From assembly GCA_905207535.1 (NCBI GenBank), contig CAJLLX010000123.1, positions 1 to 5,117 of the forward strand: 5,117 nucleotides of DNA, given 5' to 3'. The stretch is from an uncultured Muribaculaceae bacterium. Its GTDB lineage: Bacteria; Bacteroidota; Bacteroidia; Bacteroidales; Muribaculaceae. Below the pieces are notes generated by a model. It saw only the letters and a program-made list of their open reading frames with translations, ran no database searches and had not been told where the DNA came from. Shown here one piece after another: positions 1 through 5,007 of the stretch. The stretch's first letter is position 1; each line of letters begins with the position of its first letter. The translations under genes were made by a program, and so were the position numbers.

Positions 1-153
1 GATGCCGTGGCCGGCGACTTCCGCTACCGCATCACCTCGCCCGACGCCACCATCACCGACACCTCCACCCGGCCGCGTCTGCGCTCCGGCGCCCTCCGCG
101 CCCTCACCATAGTGCCCGATGTGAGCACCATAACGCTGAATCTTTCAAAATAA
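1..153 (+). CDS. C-terminal fragment of an unidentified protein
   Basis: Frame 1 is open from the window edge through 50 codons to a TAA at 151-153. The codons are strongly GC-rich in third position (GCC, ACC, CTC, CGC), as in the transferase and dehydrogenase genes downstream, which supports real coding. The visible residues alternate Thr/Ser with hydrophobic residues and end in ITLNLSK, which suggests beta-strands such as the end of a beta-sandwich or other exported protein, but this is only inference. No motif identifies the family. The gene ends about 20 nt before the -33 element of the SRP RNA promoter, and no terminator hairpin is visible between them. Confidence 0.6.
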   Translation, partial: DAVAGDFRYRITSPDATITDTSTRPRLRSGALRALTIVPDVSTITLNLSK

Positions 154-174
154 TTATTAAAATCAGCCCGAAAG

Positions 175-205
175 TTTGCTGCTTCACAAATAATTCGTAA
201 CTTTG
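175..205 (+). promoter_or_regulatory. Bacteroidota sigma-ABfr-type promoter of the SRP RNA gene
   Basis: The -33 element TTTG (175-178) and the -7 element TAACTTTG (198-205) are separated by exactly 19 nt. This matches the Bacteroidota consensus TTTG-N19-TAnnTTTG at every specified base. The predicted start of transcription, five or six nt after the -7 box, falls on the first G of the SRP RNA terminal helix near 211, so promoter and RNA support each other. Confidence 0.88.
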
Positions 206-210
206 TGCCC

Positions 211-307
211 GGGTAAGTCCTACACGGCATGCTCCCCCTGAACTCCGCCAGGTCTTGATCGAAGCAACGGTAGGGGGTTGTAGCGGCGCGATGTAGTAAG
301 CTTACCC
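211..307 (+). ncRNA. ffs: Signal recognition particle RNA, small bacterial type (4.5S-like)
   Basis: This is the RNA scaffold of the signal recognition particle. It binds Ffh and helps dock ribosomes translating membrane and secreted proteins to FtsY. The ends form a perfect 7-bp helix, GGGTAAG (211-217) with CTTACCC (301-307). CTACA (220-224) then pairs with TGTAG (292-296), CCCCC (234-238) with GGGGG (273-277), and CCG (245-247) with CGG (268-270). The hallmark domain IV internal loop is present as CAGG (249-252) opposite AGCA (263-266), the Ffh M-domain site. The length of about 97 nt fits the small type lacking an Alu domain. The apical segment 255-260 is TTGATC where E. coli has a GGAA tetraloop. 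The promoter immediately upstream and oligo-T immediately downstream show it is a single-gene transcript. The ends are inferred from pairing and may be off by a few nt. Confidence 0.93.
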
Positions 308-314
308 TTTTTTT
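301..314 (+). terminator. Intrinsic terminator of the SRP RNA
   Basis: The 3' arm of the SRP RNA terminal helix (301-307) is followed directly by seven T residues (308-314). The terminal stem of the RNA, closed by GGGTAAG at 211-217, therefore also appears to serve as the terminator stem, or else the upper helices do. This would separate the RNA gene from the polysaccharide genes downstream. Confidence 0.6.
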
Positions 315-371
315 ATATGCCATTCAATCAGTTTGTTGCGCTATAAGATATACTGCCGCGCTAATCCCGCC

Positions 372-389
372 GCGAGATTTTGCGAGATT
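372..389. repeat. Tandem 8-bp direct repeat, 10-bp spacing
   Basis: GCGAGATT occurs at 372-379 and again at 382-389, a spacing of 10 bp or about one helical turn. It lies in the untranslated region before the sugar transferase, where no canonical -33/-7 pair could be found. Two same-face half-sites could be a regulator binding site, but this is inference and chance is possible. Confidence 0.3.
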
Positions 390-405
390 ATTGTAAACAC
401 ACCAC

Positions 406-422
406 AATAATTAAAAATTATT
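406..422. repeat. AT-only inverted repeat in the leader of the sugar transferase gene
   Basis: AATAATT (406-412) and AATTATT (416-422) are perfect inverted arms around a 3-nt AAA centre. In such AT-rich DNA this could arise by chance. It may simply be part of the AT-rich promoter or leader zone that is common before Bacteroidota genes. Confidence 0.25.
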
Positions 423-476
423 AACGTTAGAATAATACGACCTGCGGTCCAACCATCTCTCTCACGCCTACCTTCC

Positions 477-495
477 GTGGCCTTCGTAAGGCCAC
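477..495 (+). promoter_or_regulatory. Stable leader hairpin 22 nt before the sugar transferase start
   Basis: GTGGCCTT (477-484) and AAGGCCAC (488-495) form a perfect 8-bp stem with a 3-nt CGT loop. An outer pairing of TCCGT (474-478) with ACGGA (497-501) competes for the outermost two pairs and could lengthen the structure. No T-run follows, so it is not a simple intrinsic terminator. It would sit in the mRNA leader just upstream of the ATG at 518, where it could affect translation initiation or mRNA stability. A regulatory role is inferred only. Confidence 0.4.
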
Positions 496-517
496 AACGG
501 ACGTTTACACCAACGCT

Positions 518-1099
518 ATGCAGAAAGCCGTAAAGCGCATATTCGACATTGTTTTCGCACTGCTCATGATAGTGGTGCTGGCTCCGGTGTGGGTAGTGCT
601 GGCCATCTGGATTGCAGTGACCTCGCCCGGCGGCATCTTCTTCCGCCAGAAGCGCACCGGCTACAAGGGGCGGGAGTTCAACATGCTCAAATTCCGCTCG
701 ATGTATGTCAACGCTGATGCCGACACCAAGCAGGCCGAGGGCGACGATCCGCGCATCACGGCCGTGGGGCGTTTCCTCCGCCGCTCGTCGCTCGACGAGC
801 TGCCTCAGCTGTGGAATGTGGTGACGGGCGACATGTCGGTCATCGGGCCGCGCCCCCACATGCTGGCTCACACGGAGTATTACGCCGCCCGCATCCCCGA
901 CTATATGCGCCGCCACGACATGCGTCCCGGTCTCACGGGCTACGCCCAGGTGAAGGGATTTCGCGGCGCCACCCCCACTCTGAAAGATATGGAAGACCGC
1001 GTGAAGGCCGATCTCGAATACATCGACCGGTTTTCGCTGTGGCTCGACCTCAAGATATTTACTCTCACCATCTGGAAGATGCTAACGCTCAAGCTCTGA
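518..1099 (+). CDS. Bacterial sugar transferase (PglC-like initiating phosphoglycosyl transferase)
   Basis: This 193-residue protein belongs to the bacterial sugar transferase family (PF02397, monotopic phosphoglycosyl transferases). Such enzymes move a sugar 1-phosphate from a UDP-sugar onto undecaprenyl phosphate at the inner membrane, the first step of capsule, exopolysaccharide or glycan assembly. Residues 8-34 form a hydrophobic segment with Pro23 in its middle, as in the re-entrant membrane helix. Family motifs follow in order: KFRSM (58-62), LDELPQLWN (92-100) with the catalytic Asp93-Glu94 dyad, GDMSVIGPRP (104-113) and RPGLTGYAQV (136-145). It lacks the N-terminal multi-span domain of WcaJ-type enzymes and so is a minimal PglC-like form. 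The sugar specificity cannot be read. ATG 518 is the first in-frame ATG after the stop at 428-430, and no Shine-Dalgarno site is evident. The dehydrogenase gene follows after 58 nt with no terminator. Confidence 0.95.
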   Translation: MQKAVKRIFDIVFALLMIVVLAPVWVVLAIWIAVTSPGGIFFRQKRTGYKGREFNMLKFRSMYVNADADTKQAEGDDPRITAVGRFLRRSSLDELPQLWNVVTGDMSVIGPRPHMLAHTEYYAARIPDYMRRHDMRPGLTGYAQVKGFRGATPTLKDMEDRVKADLEYIDRFSLWLDLKIFTLTIWKMLTLKL

Positions 1100-1157
1100 G
1101 CCGTGGCGTCTTTGCCACCGGATGAGACCATTCACCATTTTCATTCTGCATTTCGAC

Positions 1158-2531
1158 ATGGACATAAGCATATTCGGACTTGGTTATGTGGGCTGCGTAG
1201 GAGCCGCCTGCTTCGCACATATGGGCCACAATGTGGTAGGTTGCGATGTGAGCACCAACAAGGTGAACCTGATCAACGCCGGACGTCCCACCATCATAGA
1301 GCGCGACATCGACGAGCTCTGCGCCGACGCGCATGCCTCGGGCCGTCTGCGCGCCACCACCGACGCCGAAGAAGCCGTCCGTGCTACCGACATCTCCTTC
1401 ATCGCCGTCGGCACCCCCTCCACCCCCCACGGCCACCTCAATCTCGACTACATCTACGATGTAGCCCGCCAGATAGGACGGGCGCTGAAGGGGAAAAACT
1501 CATTCCACGTGGTGGCTATCCGCTCCACCGTGATGCCCGGCACCAACGAGCGTGTGGGCGAGATCATCGAGGAGGAGTCCGGCCTGAAGCGCAACGAGCA
1601 CTTCGCCGTGGTGTCCAATCCCGAATTTCTGCGCGAGGGCACTTCGGTGCAAGATTTTCTCAACCCGCCGCTGACGCTCATCGGCACCGACTCGGAGCGC
1701 GCCTCCGAGATCATGCATGAGCTCTACAGCTCGCTCCCGGGCGAGTTCATCTCCACCGACGTGCGTGTGGCCGAGATCATGAAGTATGTCAACAACACCT
1801 TCCATGCCCTCAAGATAGTCTTCGGCAACGAGGTGGGCTGCATCTGCCGCGAGCTCGGCATCGACTCGCACAAGGTGATGGACATCTTCTGCCGCGACCG
1901 CCATCTCAACATTTCCCCCTACTATTTCAAGCCCGGCTTCGCCTACGGCGGCTCGTGCCTCCCCAAGGACTCGAAAGCCTTCTGCACCCTGGCTCGCGAC
2001 CACTATGTGGATGTGCCTGTAATCAGCCACATAGCCCAGAGCAACGACGCCCACAAGCGCCGTGCCGCCGAGCTGATCATGAAGATGGGCAAGCGCCGCG
2101 TGGCCATCCTCGGGCTTAGTTTCAAGGCCGGCACCGACGACCTGCGCTGCTCGCCGATAGTGGAGGTGGTGGAGATGCTGCTCGGCAAAGGCTACGAGAT
2201 CAGCATCTACGACCGCAATGTGAAGGTGAGCCAGCTCACCGGCACCAACCGCCAGTTTATCCTCGACAAGATACCTCACCTGCAGCATCTTATCTCCGAC
2301 GACCTCGATGCCGTGGCCTCGTCGGCCGATCTGCTCGTGATCACCAACAAAGAGAAGGAGTTTGCCGACATCCCCGCCCGCTTCCCCGGCAAGGTGATCG
2401 TGGACCTGGTGCGCGCATGGGATCATCTCGACTACGACGGCCACTACGAAGGCCTCTCCTGGGCTACGGTCAACACCAACCCCGCCCAGAAGAAAGCCGT
2501 GAAATCCGACGTCCCCCACACCGATTTCTGA
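1158..2531 (+). CDS. UDP-glucose/GDP-mannose 6-dehydrogenase family protein, closest to AlgD
   Basis: This 457-residue enzyme is a nucleotide-sugar 6-dehydrogenase, which oxidises a UDP-hexose or GDP-mannose to the uronic acid with two NAD+. The N-terminal Rossmann motif is FGLGYVG (6-12). Further family motifs are VGTPS (84-88), RSTVMPGT (122-129), NPEFLRE (154-160), the IMKYVNN helix with Lys209 and Asn213 (207-213), and GGSCLPKD (264-271) with catalytic Cys267 and Asp271. The C-terminal domain has SFKAGTDDLR (321-330). The last motif, and the overall sequence as I recall it, resemble Pseudomonas AlgD (GDP-mannose 6-dehydrogenase) more than UDP-glucose dehydrogenases, but the substrate is not proven. 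I chose ATG 1158 over an in-frame ATG at 1122 because the family begins directly with the beta-strand before GxGYVG; the longer start adds 12 unrelated residues. About 17 polar residues extend past the usual end. It is probably co-transcribed with the sugar transferase and supplies an acidic sugar donor. Confidence 0.93.
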   Translation: MDISIFGLGYVGCVGAACFAHMGHNVVGCDVSTNKVNLINAGRPTIIERDIDELCADAHASGRLRATTDAEEAVRATDISFIAVGTPSTPHGHLNLDYIYDVARQIGRALKGKNSFHVVAIRSTVMPGTNERVGEIIEEESGLKRNEHFAVVSNPEFLREGTSVQDFLNPPLTLIGTDSERASEIMHELYSSLPGEFISTDVRVAEIMKYVNNTFHALKIVFGNEVGCICRELGIDSHKVMDIFCRDRHLNISPYYFKPGFAYGGSCLPKDSKAFCTLARDHYVDVPVISHIAQSNDAHKRRAAELIMKMGKRRVAILGLSFKAGTDDLRCSPIVEVVEMLLGKGYEISIYDRNVKVSQLTGTNRQFILDKIPHLQHLISDDLDAVASSADLLVITNKEKEFADIPARFPGKVIVDLVRAWDHLDYDGHYEGLSWATVNTNPAQKKAVKSDVPHTDF

Positions 2532-2708
2532 CATTCACCATGCCTTACTGCCCCTTCATCACGCACCCTCATCCGCTCGCAGCAAGCCGCGACCCTACCG
2601 GTTGGCGGCATCCCGGCTGTTATCAACCTCCTACGAGGACAGCGAGATCATAATTCATTGACAACTATACACATTTTTTAATCAAATATTTAATTAACAA
2701 ATTCATTC

Positions 2709-3245
2709 ATGAAAACTTTAAGAAAAGTTGCCATGGCCGTGATGTCGCTGTTTGTCGCAGTGTCGCTGACCGCCTGTGGCGACGATGACGACGACGACGC
2801 TCCTGCCGCTCCCGGTAGCGGCTACTTCACCTTCGACGGTGCACGCCACGATGCAAGCTACGGCTACATCTTTTACGACGAAGATCTGGTTGACATCCTT
2901 TGCTTCAATAAAGACAGATGGCATCTGATGGAAGGCACCTACGATGTGTGCGCTGTTAGTTTCCGCAAACCTGCCGACTGGGATGAGAACAAAACTTTTA
3001 CTTTCACCACTTACGATATGTACGGCGGATTCAATCTGAAGGCTAACGATGAGGAAGCCGGGACCTATTTTGACACAGCTTATGAAAACAACAATCCGAC
3101 GCTGACAATCAAGCGCTCGGGCAACAACTACGAGGTTTCCGTCACGAATGTAAAGAACGATTATAGCGATGACGGTGATGTCGCCGAGGTTTCGTTCTAT
3201 TACAACGGTCCTCTTGCCGAGAATGAGATAGAAGTCGGTGACTAA
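2709..3245 (+). CDS. Putative surface-exposed lipoprotein with a poly-Asp tract
   Basis: This 178-residue protein has a clear lipoprotein signal: Lys3, Arg5 and Lys6, a hydrophobic core (about 7-19) and the lipobox LTAC with Cys23. The mature N-terminus is Cys-Gly followed by six Asp (25-30). In Bacteroidota an acidic run just after the lipid-bearing Cys acts as an export signal to the outer face of the outer membrane, so surface display is likely. The remaining roughly 140 residues are rich in Tyr, Asp and Asn with alternating strand-like segments (YFTFDG 39-44, TLTIKRSG 131-138, YEVSVTNV 141-148, AEVSFYYNG 159-167), suggesting a small all-beta domain. I do not recognise the family. The gap 2532-2708 ends in an AT-rich stretch before ATG 2709 and shows no convincing promoter. 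The strong terminator downstream ends the unit. The gene is less GC-rich than the two before it. Confidence 0.85.
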   Translation: MKTLRKVAMAVMSLFVAVSLTACGDDDDDDAPAAPGSGYFTFDGARHDASYGYIFYDEDLVDILCFNKDRWHLMEGTYDVCAVSFRKPADWDENKTFTFTTYDMYGGFNLKANDEEAGTYFDTAYENNNPTLTIKRSGNNYEVSVTNVKNDYSDDGDVAEVSFYYNGPLAENEIEVGD

Positions 3246-3274
3246 TCACCCTTTCTAACCCCCATATAATACAC

Positions 3275-3336
3275 GCGGGGCTGCGGATCGGGCTACAGGC
3301 GATACCTGTAGCCGTCCGCAGCCCCGCTGCTTTTTT
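3275..3336 (+). terminator. Strong rho-independent terminator after the lipoprotein gene
   Basis: A perfect 13-bp outer stem (3275-3287 with 3315-3327) encloses a perfect 9-bp inner stem, GGCTACAGG (3291-3299) with CCTGTAGCC (3305-3313), and a 5-nt loop CGATA. The two stems are joined by a small asymmetric internal loop. Six T residues (3331-3336) follow after three nt. It lies 29 nt after the lipoprotein stop codon. No T-run is present on the other strand side, so it acts on plus-strand transcripts. Between it and the next promoter (3337-3458) I see only weak inverted repeats. Confidence 0.93.
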
Positions 3337-3458
3337 GTTTCAACCCTCCCACCCCATATTGGATGCCGTCACATCGGATCACGGCTTGCTGCGAATGGAT
3401 AACCTCCCCATTCACACCCAATTACGTCACATAACCCGCTTCTACCAAAAAACTGCAT

Positions 3459-3489
3459 TTTGCAATATGCCGGAAAATGTGTAACTTTG
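3459..3489 (+). promoter_or_regulatory. Bacteroidota sigma-ABfr-type promoter of the ATPase gene
   Basis: TTTG (3459-3462) and TAACTTTG (3482-3489) are separated by exactly 19 nt, the same arrangement and same -7 box as the SRP RNA promoter. Transcription should start near 3494-3496, at the first full copy of the 33-nt array, so the mRNA leader would consist almost entirely of the repeats. The -7 box fills the spacer that follows the degenerate first repeat copy. Confidence 0.82.
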
Positions 3490-3580
3490 TGTCAAAAGTC
3501 GGCAGGAAAATGTGTGGCAAACGCCAAAAAGTCGGCAGGAAAATGTGTGAGTTTTCTCTAAAAGTCGGCAGGAAAATGTG
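3461..3580 (+). repeat. Tandem array with exact 33-nt period in the ATPase promoter and leader
   Basis: Three identical 21-nt copies, four A residues then GTCGGCAGGAAAATGTG, lie at 3494-3514, 3527-3547 and 3560-3580. The spacing is exactly 33 nt both times. A degenerate fourth copy in the same register (3461-3481) keeps only the 3' half (GGAAAATGTG and parts upstream). The 12-nt spacers differ: TAACTTTGTGTC holds the -7 box, while TGGCAAACGCCA and TGAGTTTTCTCT each contain short inverted arms around a 4-nt loop. The last copy runs to within 3 nt of the ATPase ATG, and its AGGA (3570-3573) lies 10 nt before that ATG, where it could act as a ribosome binding site. The array is too short-spaced and too near the gene to be CRISPR. 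Its role could be as operator sites, an RNA leader or a coding leader. Confidence 0.93.
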
Positions 3581-3581
3581 A
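3510..3581 (+). CDS. Possible leader peptide encoded by the 33-nt repeats
   Basis: Because 33 nt is 11 codons, one frame stays open through the array. It reads as a basic peptide in which KVGRKM recurs, with the pattern MC, four variable residues, KVGRK. From ATG 3510 it has 23 codons and ends at TGA 3579-3581, 2 nt before the ATPase ATG. An upstream in-frame ATG at 3477 would give 34 residues, but it lies before the predicted transcription start. Each repeat supplies AGGA three nt before an in-frame ATG, closer than ideal for initiation. The last repeat gives a bare ATG-TGA (3576-3581). Translation here could couple to or block ATPase synthesis. There is no independent proof that it is translated. 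Confidence 0.25.
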   Translation: MCGKRQKVGRKMCEFSLKVGRKM

Positions 3582-3583
3582 TT

Positions 3584-4921
3584 ATGTATAAACGAAAGAT
3601 TGAATCCCGTTTACAGGAATGGCTTGAAACACCATCCCACAAGCCTCTCGTAGTGAAAGGTGTGCGCCAATGCGGAAAGACGAGTAGTGTTAAAGATTTT
3701 GCTCAAAAGAATTTCAAACACATTGTGTATCTTGATTTTAGGGAGCATCCTGAATATAAGAAATTCTTTGCTCCCAATCTTGATGTTGATTCCATTGTAA
3801 TGAGAATCACAGCGTCTATGCCGGATGTCGAAATAGAGACCGGTGAGACCTGTTTTATCTTTGACGAGATTCAAGACTGCCCGAAGGCACGTGGCGCACT
3901 TAAATATTTTCATCTGGACGGACGCTATCACGTCATAGCAACAGGCTCGCTATTAGGCGTCAACGGATATAAGACAAAGGAAGAGCAACGTGAAGAAGAT
4001 GAGGCATCTATTCCGGTCGGGTATGAGGATATTGTCAATATGTATCCTATGGATTTTGAGGAATGGCTTTGGGCCAACGGGATAAAAGATATACACATTA
4101 ACTACCTGAAAAAATGTTTGGCTCAGGAAAATCCTGTTGACGATGCTATTCACACACGATTCAGGGAACTGCTAAATCTCTTTGTAATTGTCGGAGGTAT
4201 GCCTGAGGCCGTATTGACATTCCTGCAAACCAAGCAGATTGGAAAGGTGCTCGCAGTACAGCGCCGTATCATCGACGAATACAAGGCCGACATGGTGAAA
4301 TATGCACTTCCGGAAGATAAGCCCAGGATTCGTGAATGTTTCGAGTCAATTCCGGCACAACTGGCTCGCGAATACAAAAAATTCACTTATAACGTCATTC
4401 GGACCGGAGCCCGAAGTCGTGACTATACCGGTAGTATCCAATGGATTGAGGATGCCGGAGTAATCCTCAGATGTTATAACACTCGGATTACAGAATTACC
4501 CCTTGACGGCAACAGCATCCAGAGCGAGTTTAAAATCTACATGGCAGATATTGGTTTGTTAGTCGCCATGCTTGAAGACGGCACTCAATCAAGTATTCTT
4601 GAAGGTGATTTATATGGGTATAAGGGTGCTATTTACGAGAACCTTGTAGCCGACATTCTGGGCAAAATGGGTCGTAAATTATATTATTACCATAAGGATA
4701 GCGGCATTGAAATTGACTTCCTTATGCGATACAAGGGACGTTGCGCACCTTTGGAATGTAAGGCAAATACCGGCAACGCAAAGTCGTTGCGCACAATGCT
4801 GAACCATCCTGAAAAGTATCGCGTGGAACAAGCAATCAAACTCGGAGATTACAACGTCGGTCGTAGTGGCAACATTCTCACATTACCCATGTATATGGCT
4901 TTCTTGCTTTCTGAAGTATAG
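3584..4921 (+). CDS. AAA-type ATPase with DUF4143 C-terminal domain
   Basis: This 445-residue protein is an AAA_14 plus DUF4143 family ATPase, common and often multicopy in Bacteroidota, with unknown cellular role. Walker A is GVRQCGKT (26-33) with Lys32, Walker B is CFIFDE (90-95) with Asp94-Glu95, and a sensor-like ATGS lies at 119-122. After a middle helical region the C-terminus has EIDF (376-379) and ECK (391-393), spaced like a PD-(D/E)XK nuclease core (Asp378, Glu391, Lys393), so a nucleic-acid role is plausible but unproven. Length is normal and the frame is intact. I chose ATG 3584; an in-frame GTG at 3578 lies inside the repeat and would add only two residues, and AGGA at 3570-3573 is well placed for 3584. 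The gene is clearly AT-richer than the polysaccharide genes and has its own promoter, which suggests an accessory, perhaps acquired, gene. No partner gene adjoins it. Confidence 0.92.
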   Translation: MYKRKIESRLQEWLETPSHKPLVVKGVRQCGKTSSVKDFAQKNFKHIVYLDFREHPEYKKFFAPNLDVDSIVMRITASMPDVEIETGETCFIFDEIQDCPKARGALKYFHLDGRYHVIATGSLLGVNGYKTKEEQREEDEASIPVGYEDIVNMYPMDFEEWLWANGIKDIHINYLKKCLAQENPVDDAIHTRFRELLNLFVIVGGMPEAVLTFLQTKQIGKVLAVQRRIIDEYKADMVKYALPEDKPRIRECFESIPAQLAREYKKFTYNVIRTGARSRDYTGSIQWIEDAGVILRCYNTRITELPLDGNSIQSEFKIYMADIGLLVAMLEDGTQSSILEGDLYGYKGAIYENLVADILGKMGRKLYYYHKDSGIEIDFLMRYKGRCAPLECKANTGNAKSLRTMLNHPEKYRVEQAIKLGDYNVGRSGNILTLPMYMAFLLSEV

Positions 4922-4978
4922 GAAATAGTCCTCTTGTACGGTCTACAGGATGGATTATATCACTTTAATTATTCAATA

Positions 4979-5003
4979 GCCACGCCCGGCAAACGGGGGT
5001 GGC
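4979..5003 (-). terminator. Hairpin between convergent genes, possible terminator
   Basis: GCCAC (4979-4983) pairs with GTGGC (4999-5003) and CCCG (4985-4988) with CGGG (4994-4997). A G-G mismatch lies between the two helices, and the loop is GCAAA. It lies just past the stop codon of the minus-strand gene. On that strand it is followed by an AT-rich but not oligo-T stretch, so it is at best a weak intrinsic terminator. No other terminator for the ATPase gene is visible in 4922-5007. Confidence 0.4.
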
Positions 5004-5007
5004 GGGA

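Noticed and set aside
24..323. Minus-strand open frame of 99 codons
   Set aside because: It runs through the SRP RNA gene and its promoter and overlaps a plausible plus-strand coding end.
341..916. Minus-strand open frame of 191 codons across the transferase leader and gene
   Set aside because: It is the shadow of the sugar transferase gene, whose plus-strand product has complete catalytic motifs.
1500..2534. Long minus-strand open frame of 344 codons opposite the dehydrogenase
   Set aside because: It arises from the GC-rich codon bias of the plus-strand gene, which carries all the family motifs. Its own translation is low-complexity Gly/Val/Ala/His-rich sequence.
2586..2609. Possible terminator after the dehydrogenase (GCCGC with GCGGC)
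   Set aside because: The arms are only 5 bp with a long loop and no T-run follows, so termination here is not supported.
2540..2653. Small plus-strand frame of 37 codons after the dehydrogenase
   Set aside because: It is rich in Pro, Arg and His with no recognisable motif or start context, and it is the tail of a longer shadow frame that begins inside the dehydrogenase.
2656..2690. TTGACA near 2658 as a promoter for the lipoprotein gene
   Set aside because: There is no matching -10 or TAnnTTTG element at a workable distance, and Bacteroidota do not normally use the E. coli-type pair.
3365..3413. Inverted repeats GCCGT/ACGGC (3365-3385) and GAATGG/CCATTC (3393-3413)
   Set aside because: The arms are 5-6 bp with loops of 9-11 nt in a non-coding gap, within what chance would give.
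3461..3580. CRISPR array
   Set aside because: Repeats of 21 nt with 12-nt spacers are far too short for CRISPR, the last copy abuts a start codon, and no cas genes are present.
3442..3642. Minus-strand open frame with repeated TFSCRL segments
   Set aside because: It is the antisense image of the 33-nt array, which keeps any stop-free frame open. It overlaps the promoter and the start of the ATPase gene and resembles no known protein.
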